Source of the DNA: JAABRU01 sp050180235
GTDB taxonomy: Bacteria; Desulfobacterota; Desulfobacteria; Desulfobacterales; Desulfococcaceae
Direction of reading: 5' to 3'
DNA length: 13,710 nucleotides
NCBI GenBank assembly: GCA_050180235.1
Contig: JBFXEJ010000141.1
Coordinates: forward strand, 1-13,710
Under the pieces are notes generated by a model. That model was given only the letters and a program-made list of their open reading frames with translations. It was not told the origin of the DNA and ran no database searches. Below, piece after piece: positions 4,554 to 12,364 of this stretch. Position 1 is the stretch's first letter, and each line of letters begins with the position of its first letter. The translations under genes and the position numbers were made by a program.

Positions 4554-7310
4554 ATGAAGCACTGTTTCAGGCAACTGCTTGCAATGTTTTTGGGAATCAC
4601 TGTCCTTTCTTTTCCGCTTCACGCTGATGTCATTATGGACGGGTCTATGGGAACAGCGGGAGCTCTGCAGGGGCCTGCCTATGAAATATCTGCTGAATAC
4701 GGCAGACAGGCAGGATCAAATCTTTTCCACAGTTTTCAGACCTTTGACATACACACAGGCGAATCCGCCACATTCAGCGGGCCTTCCTCTGTGGAGCGGA
4801 TTATCAGCCGGATTACAGGCGGAAATCTTTCGCATATAGACGGACTTCTGCGATCTGCGATTCCCAATGCGGATATGTTTCTTCTCAATCCTGCCGGATT
4901 TATTTTCGGGCCAAATGCTTCGCTCGATATTGGCGGTTCTTTTCATGTGAGTACAGCAGATTATCTCCGTATGGGAGACAGTGAGAAATTCTTCTCCCAG
5001 CCGGTTGAGAACGAAATCCTGTCGGTGGCTCCGCCTGCCGCGTTCGGTTTTCTCAATGCCGGAAGCGGCTCCATTGTGTTTGAAGGTGGTGAAGTGACAG
5101 AAGCGGATGAAAACGGTCAGTTCAGTGGCATGACCGTCAATGATGGCAAAACCATTTCTGTTATTGGCGGTGATATTGCGTTTCAGACAGGGCTTTATTA
5201 TGAAACTTCCATGTACGATGAAGAGGGAAATCCCCTGTATCAGTCTGTGACAGATGAAAACGGAGATCCGATGTATGATGACAGCGGCAGCCCTGTTTAT
5301 GAAACAGACGGGGAGGGCAATCTGATTCCCCTGACTGAAACCCTGTATCCGGCCAGCCTCAGCGCACCCGGTGGACAGATATTTCTGGCATCAGCAGCCT
5401 CTGCCGGTGAAATCGGAATGCGGGAATCCGGTGCGGATATTTCATGCGAACAATTTGGAAATATATCCATATCTGACTGGGCCTGGCTGGACGTGAGCGG
5501 TGATAGCGGAGGAGCATTTGTCATCCGCGCAGGACAGTTTTTTGTCAATGGAGGAAGACTGTATGCAGAAACTGAAAGCGGAGCAGGAAAGGGCATGGAT
5601 ATACAGGCTGATTCTCTGCTCATTTCTGATGGCGGTCTTCTGAGTACAGATTCCTACGGAGCGGGTGATGGCGGGAATATTTCCATAAAAGTGGCAAAAG
5701 ACGCTGTGATGACTGCGGAAAATTATTCTGATCTGGGCATTGTGATTTCCGCAAATGCCAATGGTACGGAAGCCGATGCCGGAAACGGCGGCAGTATTGA
5801 AATTCAGGCTGAAAATATTGAGATCAGCAGCGGAGCCATTCTTGCGGCTGATTCCTATGGAAGCGGCAAAGGCGGGAATGTGAAACTGGAAGCATCTGAC
5901 ACAGTGAAAATAGCCGGTGAAAACGAAGTCTATATCAGTGCGGTTTTTGCCACAGCAGCCGGTAAGGAATCCGGCGCGGGACAGAGCGGAAACATTGACA
6001 TTTCAGCCGCAAATCTGGAAATGTCGGGCGGAGCAGCAGTCGGGGCTATGACTTCAGGCCCAGGAAACGGCGGCAATATATCGGTTCAGGTCAAAAATGC
6101 GATTCGTCTTTCAGGAGAAAGCAGTCAGGGAATTGTGACATCCATAGCCGCAGGCACGCGGGGAGAAATGGCTGACGCGGGACAAGGGGGAAATATCACT
6201 TTGTCTGCCCAAAATCTTATACTCAGTGACGGTGCGCAGATCAGCAGTTCCACCTCTTTCGGTCCCGGTCAGGGCGGCAGTATTTTTGCAGATGTGGCAG
6301 ATACCATCACTCTTTCCGGCGCGGGGACAGAGTTTATCAGCGGCATTTTCAGCAATGCACAGGGAGAAGAAGATTCCGCAGGAAACGGAGGACTGATCGA
6401 AATCAATACAAAAAATCTGAAGATTGACGGAGGCGCACAGATTGGGGCAACCAGTTTCGGGCCGGGACATGGCGGAACCATAGCGGTCAATGTCAGTGAT
6501 ACTGCGGTATTGGAAGGTTTCGCGGGGGAAGATCCGGAAACAGGCTTTTCCAGCGGTCTCACGTCCAACGCGCAGGGGGAAAGCGGCTCAGCCGGAAACG
6601 GCGGTTCCATATTTCTGCAGGCCGGGCAGATAATCATGAAAGACAACTCAGTTATCGCAGCAAAAAGCAATGGTGCGGGACAGGGCGGAAATGTGGCTGT
6701 AATTTCTTCCGGTGATATGTTTATGATGGGAAATTCCCAGATACTGACCGGCAGTTTCGGAGATGGGGATGCAGGAAATATTGAAATGAACGTGCTTGGC
6801 AAAATGCAGATGGCGGACAGCTCTGTCACCACTGCCACCACAAAGGCAGACGGGGGCAATATTGCTCTTTCCACTCCTGTGTATCTCCGTATGAATAGCA
6901 GCGATATTACCACCAGTGTGGAAGCTGAAAACGGTGATGGCGGAAATATCAATCTTGACACGAAATTCATTGTCATGGATTACAGCCGGATCATTGCCCG
7001 TGCTGTGGGCGGAGACGGAGGAAATATTGATATTTTCACAACCGGCATTTTCCGTTTTGCCCCGGAATCTGAAAGCCCCATTGATGCCTCTTCCCAACTG
7101 GGTGTGGATGGTATTGTAACTGTGAATTCACCGGAAACCGACATCAGCGGCAGTCTGCTGGTTCTGCCTTCCTCTTTTTCTGATCCAACGCAGTGGATGA
7201 GTACTCCGTGCGCTGCAAGAAGCGGTGCGGATGTCAGCCGTTTTGTCTTTTTGGGACAGGATGCGGTTCCGTCCCCTTTGGATGACTGGCTTTACAGCCC
7301 CATAAAGTAG
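4554..7310 (+). CDS. Two-partner-secretion exoprotein, filamentous haemagglutinin-like (TpsA)
   Basis: A 918-residue TpsA-type exoprotein, exported by Sec and then through an outer-membrane TpsB pore to form a beta helix on the cell surface. The signal peptide is 1-24 (ending LHA). The TPS secretion domain spans about 25-190, with the typical blocks SNLFHSFQTFDI, ESATFSGPSSVERIISRITGG, DMFLLNPAGFIFGPNASL and IGGSFHVSTADYL. A linker at 222-259 has four D-x-x-G-x-P-x-Y-like units. Then come about five 67-70-residue beta-helix repeats (about 355-690) with SxGPGxGGNI and AGNGGxIxI motifs. The tail (about 700-918) ends in C-A-A-R-S-G and VPSPLDDWLYSP, a conserved end for this group as I recall. 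AAGGAGA gives a strong start. No TpsB gene is in the window. The next gene follows after 90 bp and may be co-transcribed. Confidence 0.88.
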   Translation: MKHCFRQLLAMFLGITVLSFPLHADVIMDGSMGTAGALQGPAYEISAEYGRQAGSNLFHSFQTFDIHTGESATFSGPSSVERIISRITGGNLSHIDGLLRSAIPNADMFLLNPAGFIFGPNASLDIGGSFHVSTADYLRMGDSEKFFSQPVENEILSVAPPAAFGFLNAGSGSIVFEGGEVTEADENGQFSGMTVNDGKTISVIGGDIAFQTGLYYETSMYDEEGNPLYQSVTDENGDPMYDDSGSPVYETDGEGNLIPLTETLYPASLSAPGGQIFLASAASAGEIGMRESGADISCEQFGNISISDWAWLDVSGDSGGAFVIRAGQFFVNGGRLYAETESGAGKGMDIQADSLLISDGGLLSTDSYGAGDGGNISIKVAKDAVMTAENYSDLGIVISANANGTEADAGNGGSIEIQAENIEISSGAILAADSYGSGKGGNVKLEASDTVKIAGENEVYISAVFATAAGKESGAGQSGNIDISAANLEMSGGAAVGAMTSGPGNGGNISVQVKNAIRLSGESSQGIVTSIAAGTRGEMADAGQGGNITLSAQNLILSDGAQISSSTSFGPGQGGSIFADVADTITLSGAGTEFISGIFSNAQGEEDSAGNGGLIEINTKNLKIDGGAQIGATSFGPGHGGTIAVNVSDTAVLEGFAGEDPETGFSSGLTSNAQGESGSAGNGGSIFLQAGQIIMKDNSVIAAKSNGAGQGGNVAVISSGDMFMMGNSQILTGSFGDGDAGNIEMNVLGKMQMADSSVTTATTKADGGNIALSTPVYLRMNSSDITTSVEAENGDGGNINLDTKFIVMDYSRIIARAVGGDGGNIDIFTTGIFRFAPESESPIDASSQLGVDGIVTVNSPETDISGSLLVLPSSFSDPTQWMSTPCAARSGADVSRFVFLGQDAVPSPLDDWLYSPIK
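5211..5329 (+). repeat. Short D-x-x-G-x-P-x-Y repeats within the TpsA-like gene
   Basis: Residues 222-229 (DEEGNPLY), 234-241 (DENGDPMY), 242-249 (DDSGSPVY) and 252-259 (DGEGNLIP) form an acidic repeat just after the TPS domain and before the beta-helix repeats. Its aspartate spacing could allow calcium binding, but that is inference. The DNA copies have diverged, so this is not a recent slippage product. Confidence 0.6.
5615..6650 (+). repeat. About five 200-210-bp repeats encoding beta-helix units of the TpsA-like protein
   Basis: The marker motif A-G-x-G-G-x-I (AGNGGSIEI and relatives) recurs near residues 408, 475, 542, 609 and 679, a spacing of 67-70 residues. Each unit also carries a DGA...SFGPGxGG block and an SGI-x-SNAxG block. 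The units differ at many sites, so they are old duplications held by the fold. Confidence 0.7.
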
Positions 7311-7360
7311 AACAGGCTTCCAGCCTGTTCATAAGAAGCACCACAAGCTGGAAGCTTATG
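7310..7360. terminator. Two small hairpins after the TpsA-like gene
   Basis: The first hairpin is GAACAGGCT-tcc-AGCCTGTTC (7310-7330), a perfect 9-bp stem starting on the last base of the stop codon. The second is CATAAG (7330-7335) with CTTATG (7355-7360), enclosing AAGCTGGAAGCTT. No T run follows on the plus strand, so a classic Rho-independent terminator is not supported. They may act as an mRNA 3-prime stabiliser or be members of a dispersed hairpin family. The core (A/G)GCTGGAAGC(C/T) is shared with the centre of the 101-bp elements. Confidence 0.45.
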
Positions 7361-7400
7361 CGGCTTTATCAAAAAAATTACACAAGGAAAGGAGGCAGTT

Positions 7401-10400
7401 ATGGAAAAACAGACAAAAATACGCAGGATTTGTTTTATCGTCAGTATGCTGGCTCTGTGGGGAATATTCTGTTTTCCCATGTGCGGATGGACAGAGACCC
7501 TGCTGGATAAAAATTTTGAAGACGGAGATCTTCCTGAAGGCTGGATACCATCAGGAGACTGGAATGTGCAGAATACTGCAAATTATACAGAGGGAAGCGG
7601 TTACTGTGTTCAAAACGCAGGAGCGTCCATAAGCTCACCTGATACCCTACAGCTTCCTGTAATTGACTTTTCAGACTATTCTTCTGTTTATCTTTATTTC
7701 AGCACCTATTTTGAGCAGATGCAGGAAAGCAAAACCATACGCATAGAAATAAGTACGGATGGCGGAAGTTCATGGATTTCAACCGGATGGGAGCAAAGCG
7801 GAACCTCTTATATGGGAACAGAGGCAGTGGAGCTTTCTTCTTGGTTTGACGGATGTTCAATCGGAACTGTCAGGTTTGTCTTTACGGACAATGACGGTTT
7901 TCCGGACAGCGGAAGCATATGGCAGATTGATGATGTAAGTCTGGAAGCTGCTGCCTCGCCCGGAAATACCATATCCGGTATTGTGTGGGACGGAACACAG
8001 GGAATATCCGGTGTGATTGTGGAGGCATACAACTGGGAAAATCCTGAAGGGATGGACTATTTTTCTACAGAAACCGACGAGTCCGGAAATTATTTTTTGC
8101 ATGTATATGACGGGGACTGGGAGGTTGGAATCATTCTTCCCAATGCCGCATGGATAACACCGCAACCCCAGACAGTGACAGTGGGCGGAGCCATCCATTC
8201 TGTGGAAGTCAGTTTTCTTCTTGACAAAACCCCGGACGGTTTTGTCAGCGGTCAGATTTTGTCGCCTGCCGGAACTGCCCTCACCAGCACGGAATCCCCC
8301 AATTACGGTGTTTATATAGATGCTGTCAATACGGAAAACGGTTACTGGTATTCAGCGAATCCGGATAATCAGGGAAATTACAGCATTCCTCTGATGTCAG
8401 GAATTTATGATATCTCCGTATGGGTTGATCCCGGCATATACCCGGATTATACCGCTCCCATTGTCAATGAACCGATACGTCTGACTTCTGGAACTGTACC
8501 TATGAATATTCAACTGCTTTCAGAAAACTGCAAAATTGCCGGAACTGTCAAAGTAAGTGAGACAGGCATTCCCGGAGTCTTTGTGGATGTCTGGAATGAA
8601 TCCGGGGACTGGAGGTATGACATTACCGATCAGAACGGTTATTTTGAAGTCCCTGTCTATCCCGGAACCTGGTATGTTTCCCCCTGTACATGGGGAACAG
8701 ATACGGTCATGTTTATGGACCCGCCGCAGGAAAAGACTGTGGCTTCCGGACAGACTGTCACTGCTGATTTTAACATGACACAGGCTTCACAGCCCATCAC
8801 CGGTGTCATCAAAGATGAGACCGGCACTGTACTGACAGTGATTGATGCCTGGGTATATGCCCGCGAGGAGGGTTCCCCGAATCCCGTTGCCGAAACCTGG
8901 GTGGAAAACGGCGAATTTCTGCTCAATGTTCCGCCAGGAACTTACAAAGTGGGACTGTATCTCTGGCCGGACTCCGGATACAGTTTTGATCCTGCCTCAG
9001 ATGAGCAGAGCATTACGCAGGCAAGATCAAAGCGGATGGCAGCAGAAATCAGCACAACTGCGGGAGCAGCAATTCTGGAACTTTCCGGTCAGGAAAAATC
9101 TCTTGCAGCACCCTCCGGCAAAGACAAACGCTCCGGAGAACCGCTTGTATTCACACTTAAAAGCAATACAAAGAAAATAAAGGGTTTTTTCAAAGATTCC
9201 CAGGGAGCCGCCATCACCGGCCTTTCCGGATATGTGTTTGCAGACCGTGTGCTGCAGAGCGGAGAAATTTCTGTCAGCAGCCTTGCCTGGCATATGGCCG
9301 AAATCAATTCCCAAACCGGCGGATTTGAAATACCGGTTTCAGCCGGCACATGGGCGCTGAGTTATTCCCTGTTTTCCGTACCGGAGATTTTTCCCTACAG
9401 AGAACTCACAGAACCGATTCTTGTGACAGTGGCAGAAGCGGATCAGACAAAGACGCAGGACATTAAGCTGCCTCCGCTGGGAAGTGATCAGCTTTGCGGA
9501 ACCGTGTATTATCCGGATGGCACAACCCCGGCTTCCAATATCATTGTCTGGCTCCGAAGCAGCGAGCTGGATATAAAAGACGGCAATTTTATGGAATATC
9601 AGACACGCAGTGATGAAACAGGGAATTTCTGTTTTTCCCTTCCCAGTGATATTTCCCAGTCTCTGAGTGTGGGAATGGCTGTGAAACCAATGGATGTGCC
9701 GGGTGTGGGAAGAGGTTCATCCAGAGGCAATGGCGGACGCAGTCAGGTAATTTCCTGGCCGAGGACAAAACGTGCAAATGATCTGAAGCTGGTTCTTCGT
9801 GAAATCAACATGGAAATAAAAGGCCGGGTAATGCGTCCGGGCGGAACAGAAGCGGCAGAGGGAGCCTTTGTCTATGCCTACAGTGCAGACGGACAGAAAA
9901 GTGATGCCACAGCAGATTCAAACGGCAGTTTCATTCTGGAGGCAGCCCGTGCAGAAAGCAGCAGGGGAAACATCTGGCGGGTTGGAGCAATTTTCAAAAG
10001 TCCGGATGGCAGCTATTCCCGGACAAAGGAAATTCTCTGCAATACATCTGATACAGCACAATCTGCCTTTGCAGTCGGAGACATGGTGCTGGGCAGCGGC
10101 AAAATTATGATGGATTCTGTCACCCACACCTTCCTGCCGGGCAAAGGCTGGAGCCATACACTGGCAGACGGAACCGGCATTCAGATACCGGACGGGGCCA
10201 TTCCGGCCGATGCCGGAAAAGAAGTGAAAATATCTGTTGAACCACTGGTAAGGGATCTGCCGAATACCACTGAAGACCGGGTAGTGGGATACGGATACGG
10301 AATTACACTCAGAGAAAAGGAAAACGGCAGAGAAATTGTGAAGAAATTCAGCAAAAATGTCACTGTCATTCTCCGTTACACTGATGAACTGCTCACAGAA

Positions 10401-10778
10401 CTTGGTATCCGGGAAGCGGATTTGCGTCCTGCGTATTTCCTGAATGCATCCCGTTCCTGGAAACCGCTGAAGAATTTCACCATTGACACGGCTGCCAACA
10501 AGGTTACTTTCCGCACCGATCATTTTTCCACCTGGGCTTTGGTCGCGAAAAACGGTTTTCTGGAGCCGGGCAATGTAAACGGGAGCAATGAAACAAACGA
10601 TGGTGTTACTCTGAGTGATGTCACCCTCAGTGATGCGATTCTGTCCCTTCAGATTTGCGCGGGTGCTACAATTCCGGAGGGCGTGCAGATTTTCCGGGAA
10701 GCGGCTGTGAACGGTGATTCTAAAATCGGCCCGGAAGAGGCGGTTTACATTCTGCAGAAAGTGGCAAATCTCCGCTGA
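7401..10778 (+). CDS. Large secreted protein with carboxypeptidase-regulatory-like repeats and dockerin-like end
   Basis: A 1125-residue exported protein of modular beta domains. The signal peptide is about 1-31. Residues 33-185 form a MAM-like jelly roll (NFEDGDLPEGW to WQIDDVSLEA). Then about seven CarboxypepD_reg/SpaA-like units follow, starting near 190, 283, 380, 465, 593, 698 and 812, each with a G-x-V/I start, an S/TD-x-x-G-x-F/Y strand and a G-x-W/Y-x-V end. Residues about 900-1045 are a ZU5-like segment (DGTGIQIPDGAIPADAG through FRTDHFSTWALVA). The end, 1057-1125, resembles a dockerin or EF-hand pair: a first loop that is long and irregular, and a second loop AAVNGDSKIGPEEAVYILQK that is near canonical. 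No membrane anchor or enzyme motif is seen, so adhesion or scaffolding on the cell surface is likely. AAAGGAGG gives a very strong start. It may share a transcript with the TpsA-like gene. Confidence 0.82.
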   Translation: MEKQTKIRRICFIVSMLALWGIFCFPMCGWTETLLDKNFEDGDLPEGWIPSGDWNVQNTANYTEGSGYCVQNAGASISSPDTLQLPVIDFSDYSSVYLYFSTYFEQMQESKTIRIEISTDGGSSWISTGWEQSGTSYMGTEAVELSSWFDGCSIGTVRFVFTDNDGFPDSGSIWQIDDVSLEAAASPGNTISGIVWDGTQGISGVIVEAYNWENPEGMDYFSTETDESGNYFLHVYDGDWEVGIILPNAAWITPQPQTVTVGGAIHSVEVSFLLDKTPDGFVSGQILSPAGTALTSTESPNYGVYIDAVNTENGYWYSANPDNQGNYSIPLMSGIYDISVWVDPGIYPDYTAPIVNEPIRLTSGTVPMNIQLLSENCKIAGTVKVSETGIPGVFVDVWNESGDWRYDITDQNGYFEVPVYPGTWYVSPCTWGTDTVMFMDPPQEKTVASGQTVTADFNMTQASQPITGVIKDETGTVLTVIDAWVYAREEGSPNPVAETWVENGEFLLNVPPGTYKVGLYLWPDSGYSFDPASDEQSITQARSKRMAAEISTTAGAAILELSGQEKSLAAPSGKDKRSGEPLVFTLKSNTKKIKGFFKDSQGAAITGLSGYVFADRVLQSGEISVSSLAWHMAEINSQTGGFEIPVSAGTWALSYSLFSVPEIFPYRELTEPILVTVAEADQTKTQDIKLPPLGSDQLCGTVYYPDGTTPASNIIVWLRSSELDIKDGNFMEYQTRSDETGNFCFSLPSDISQSLSVGMAVKPMDVPGVGRGSSRGNGGRSQVISWPRTKRANDLKLVLREINMEIKGRVMRPGGTEAAEGAFVYAYSADGQKSDATADSNGSFILEAARAESSRGNIWRVGAIFKSPDGSYSRTKEILCNTSDTAQSAFAVGDMVLGSGKIMMDSVTHTFLPGKGWSHTLADGTGIQIPDGAIPADAGKEVKISVEPLVRDLPNTTEDRVVGYGYGITLREKENGREIVKKFSKNVTVILRYTDELLTELGIREADLRPAYFLNASRSWKPLKNFTIDTAANKVTFRTDHFSTWALVAKNGFLEPGNVNGSNETNDGVTLSDVTLSDAILSLQICAGATIPEGVQIFREAAVNGDSKIGPEEAVYILQKVANLR
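10605..10634 (+). repeat. 15-bp tandem duplication in the dockerin-like module
   Basis: Codons 1069-1073 and 1074-1078 both encode VTLSD. The two DNA copies differ at three third-codon positions only (GTT/GTC, ACT/ACC, CTG/CTC), so the duplication is old and the peptide has been kept. It lengthens the first calcium-loop region just before the helix AILSLQ. Confidence 0.75.
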
Positions 10779-10861
10779 TTATACTGTAGAGGGTGTTTGA
10801 AAAGTCCCTGTCCGGACATCTTCCCCCTTTACAAAAGGCATGGATGTTAAGTTTTTTAAAA

Positions 10862-10916
10862 AATCCCCTCTTGAGATGGGCAGGGGTGTGTCTTTTCCCC
10901 TTCTCAGGAGGGGAAT
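10862..10916. repeat. Imperfect inverted repeat of CCCCTC(T/C)TGAGA
   Basis: The left arm AATCCCCTCTTGAGATGGG (10862-10880) is repeated in reverse complement at 10897-10916, which reads ATTCCCCTCCTGAGAAGGGG on the minus strand, with only a few mismatches. Each arm also holds its own smaller CCCCT...AGGGG hairpin. It lies inside the 289-bp element and looks like part of its non-coding body. Confidence 0.6.
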
Positions 10917-10925
10917 GAGAACTTA

Positions 10926-11026
10926 GGTGATTTCTGAAAATAAATATCCTGTTTCAGTTTACAGGCACAGGGCAAAAGCCGGAAGCTTTTGATACTTTTC
11001 CGGTATATTCTTTTCTGTAAATCACC
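10926..11026 (+). mobile_element. 101-bp palindromic MITE-like element, copy C
   Basis: The cleanest copy. The ends GGTGATTT (10926-10933) and AAATCACC (11019-11026) are perfect inverted repeats, and the weaker palindrome extends about 30 bp inward on each side (GAAAATAAATAT against GAAAAGAATATA, then CCGG). The central hairpin is CAAAAGC-cggaa-GCTTTTG. TTA flanks both sides (10923-10925 and 11027-11029). It lies within the 289-bp element, so it jumped in after that element was in place. Confidence 0.85.
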
Positions 11027-11099
11027 TTAACAGTCCTGCTTTATAAAAAGTGGGAAACAGACTTTTCAGACACGCTCTCAGATATGGAAACTATCTGAA

Positions 11100-12308
11100 A
11101 TGAAACCAATTTTCCTCTCAGAAACACAAATATACAGAATTAGCAATGATTTGCTGCGCGGGGAACTGCGCCGGATACGCGGGGCAAAATCCGAACTGCC
11201 GGATTTTGAACAGGATGCGGTTTTCACAGATGCGCCCTGGAACATGGATTCCATTGAAATCATGGAAATGACGGCCGCAGTCAATGAGTTTTTCCATCTG
11301 TACAAAACCGGGCTGGAAGACAATCTGCTCCGTTACAAAAACCTGTCCCGCTGGATCGAAATGATTTCCCTTTCCTGGCAGGAACATTCTGAAGAAATCA
11401 CTTTCCGCACATCCGGAAGCACAGGTGAACCCGGACAATGCACCCACAGCATGGATGTCCTGATGCAGGAGGCAGAGGAACTTTCCCGAATATTTGCAGG
11501 CAGAAAACGCATGATTTCCTTTGTTCCAGCGCACCATATTTACGGTTTCATTTTCACTGTGCTGCTGCCTGTGCAGATGGGCATTGAAATAATGGATGGC
11601 AGAAATATGGGCATCGGAACACTGCTGCGCACAGTGGAATCCGGAGATTTGATTGTTTCCTTTCCCCTGCACTGGTCTTATCTGGAACGCTCTGTTCCCG
11701 GCTGGCCGGAAAATGTTCATGGTGTCAGTTCCACAGGCCCGATTCGTCCGGATCTGATTCTGCGTTTGCAGCAAAGCGGATTGGATTTGTTCACTGAAAT
11801 TTACGGTTCCTCAGAACATGGCGGCATGGGCTTCCGTCATAATCCAGGGCTGCCTTTTCATCTTTTTTCCTATCTGCAAAGTACAGGACCATCTGCGGAA
11901 AGTGAATCTGCGATTGTCCGCACCCTGCCGGACGGAAATCTGAAAAAGTTTCCTGCAGATGATCTGCTGAAATGGGAAAATGAAATAGATTTTCATGTCC
12001 TGCACCGCCGGGACGGAGCAGTGCAGGTGGCCGGGATCAATGTGTATCCGGAAAAAGTGGCTGCATTCCTGCGGAAACATCCTCTGGTGGCTGAGTGTGC
12101 AGTGCGGCTGATGTGCAAAACAGAAAATCCCCGGCTGAAAGCCTTTATTGTTCCTGCGCAGGAAATGGAAACAGATTCTCTCCGGAGGGAAATCAGTCTG
12201 TGGATACAGCAGAACCTTTCTGCACCTGAAAGACCGGTTTTTCTCAGCTTTGGGAGGAAAATACCAAAGAATGAAATGGGAAAAGCCGCTGACTGGGAAA
12301 CAGACTGA
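11100..12308 (+). CDS. AMP-forming acyl/aryl ligase with acyl-carrier-like N-terminus
   Basis: A 402-residue member of the adenylate-forming (ANL) family, which activates a carboxylic acid with ATP. Core motifs: A3 TFRTSGSTGEPGQCTHS (101-117), A5 EIYGSSEHGG (233-242), hinge and A8 RRDGAVQVAGINVYPEKV (303-320) and A10 IPKNEMGK with the catalytic lysine K395. The usual lysine after STGxP in A3 is replaced (P-G-Q). At 402 residues it is shorter than typical acyl-CoA ligases (500 or more). The first 90 residues are not standard: D50-S51-I-E-I-M-E-M with A60 and E63-F-F resemble acyl-carrier helix II, where the serine takes phosphopantetheine. It may load an acid onto its own carrier domain. ATG 11100 has only a weak ribosome site. 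Related ligases occur in aryl-polyene-type clusters as I recall, but no such cluster is here. Substrate unknown. Confidence 0.8.
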   Translation: MKPIFLSETQIYRISNDLLRGELRRIRGAKSELPDFEQDAVFTDAPWNMDSIEIMEMTAAVNEFFHLYKTGLEDNLLRYKNLSRWIEMISLSWQEHSEEITFRTSGSTGEPGQCTHSMDVLMQEAEELSRIFAGRKRMISFVPAHHIYGFIFTVLLPVQMGIEIMDGRNMGIGTLLRTVESGDLIVSFPLHWSYLERSVPGWPENVHGVSSTGPIRPDLILRLQQSGLDLFTEIYGSSEHGGMGFRHNPGLPFHLFSYLQSTGPSAESESAIVRTLPDGNLKKFPADDLLKWENEIDFHVLHRRDGAVQVAGINVYPEKVAAFLRKHPLVAECAVRLMCKTENPRLKAFIVPAQEMETDSLRREISLWIQQNLSAPERPVFLSFGRKIPKNEMGKAADWETD

Positions 12309-12364
12309 AAAACTGATGCTGGCAATAAGTACGTTTACATATATTTTCAGACATAAATTTTACG

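Larger units (their letters stand above)
10789..11077. mobile_element. 289-bp non-coding element with 18-bp terminal inverted repeats
   Basis: The ends are GAGGGTGTTTGAAAAGTC (10789-10806) and, on the minus strand from 11077, GAGCGTGTCTGAAAAGTC. They match at 16 of 18 positions and point inward, as in a transposon. No transposase frame lies between them, so this looks like a MITE or a deleted IS. It carries the third 101-bp element nested inside, and without that insert would be about 185 bp. I do not find a convincing target duplication. It starts 11 bp after the stop of the dockerin-ended gene and ends 23 bp before the ligase ATG, so it probably separates that gene from its old promoter. 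Confidence 0.6.

Noticed and set aside
5615..6650. Regular repeats considered as a CRISPR array
   Set aside because: The 200-210-bp units are diverged coding repeats in one open frame, far longer than CRISPR repeats and without unique spacers.
6269..6976. Minus-strand open frame of 235 codons inside the TpsA-like gene
   Set aside because: Antisense to the beta-helix repeats. Its repeated proline and serine pattern simply mirrors the glycine-rich repeats of the real gene.
9918..10523. Minus-strand open frame of 201 codons
   Set aside because: Antisense to the ZU5-like part of the dockerin-ended gene. No start signal and no recognisable family.
11118..11774. Minus-strand open frame of 218 codons
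   Set aside because: Antisense to the ligase, whose adenylation motifs are clear on the plus strand.
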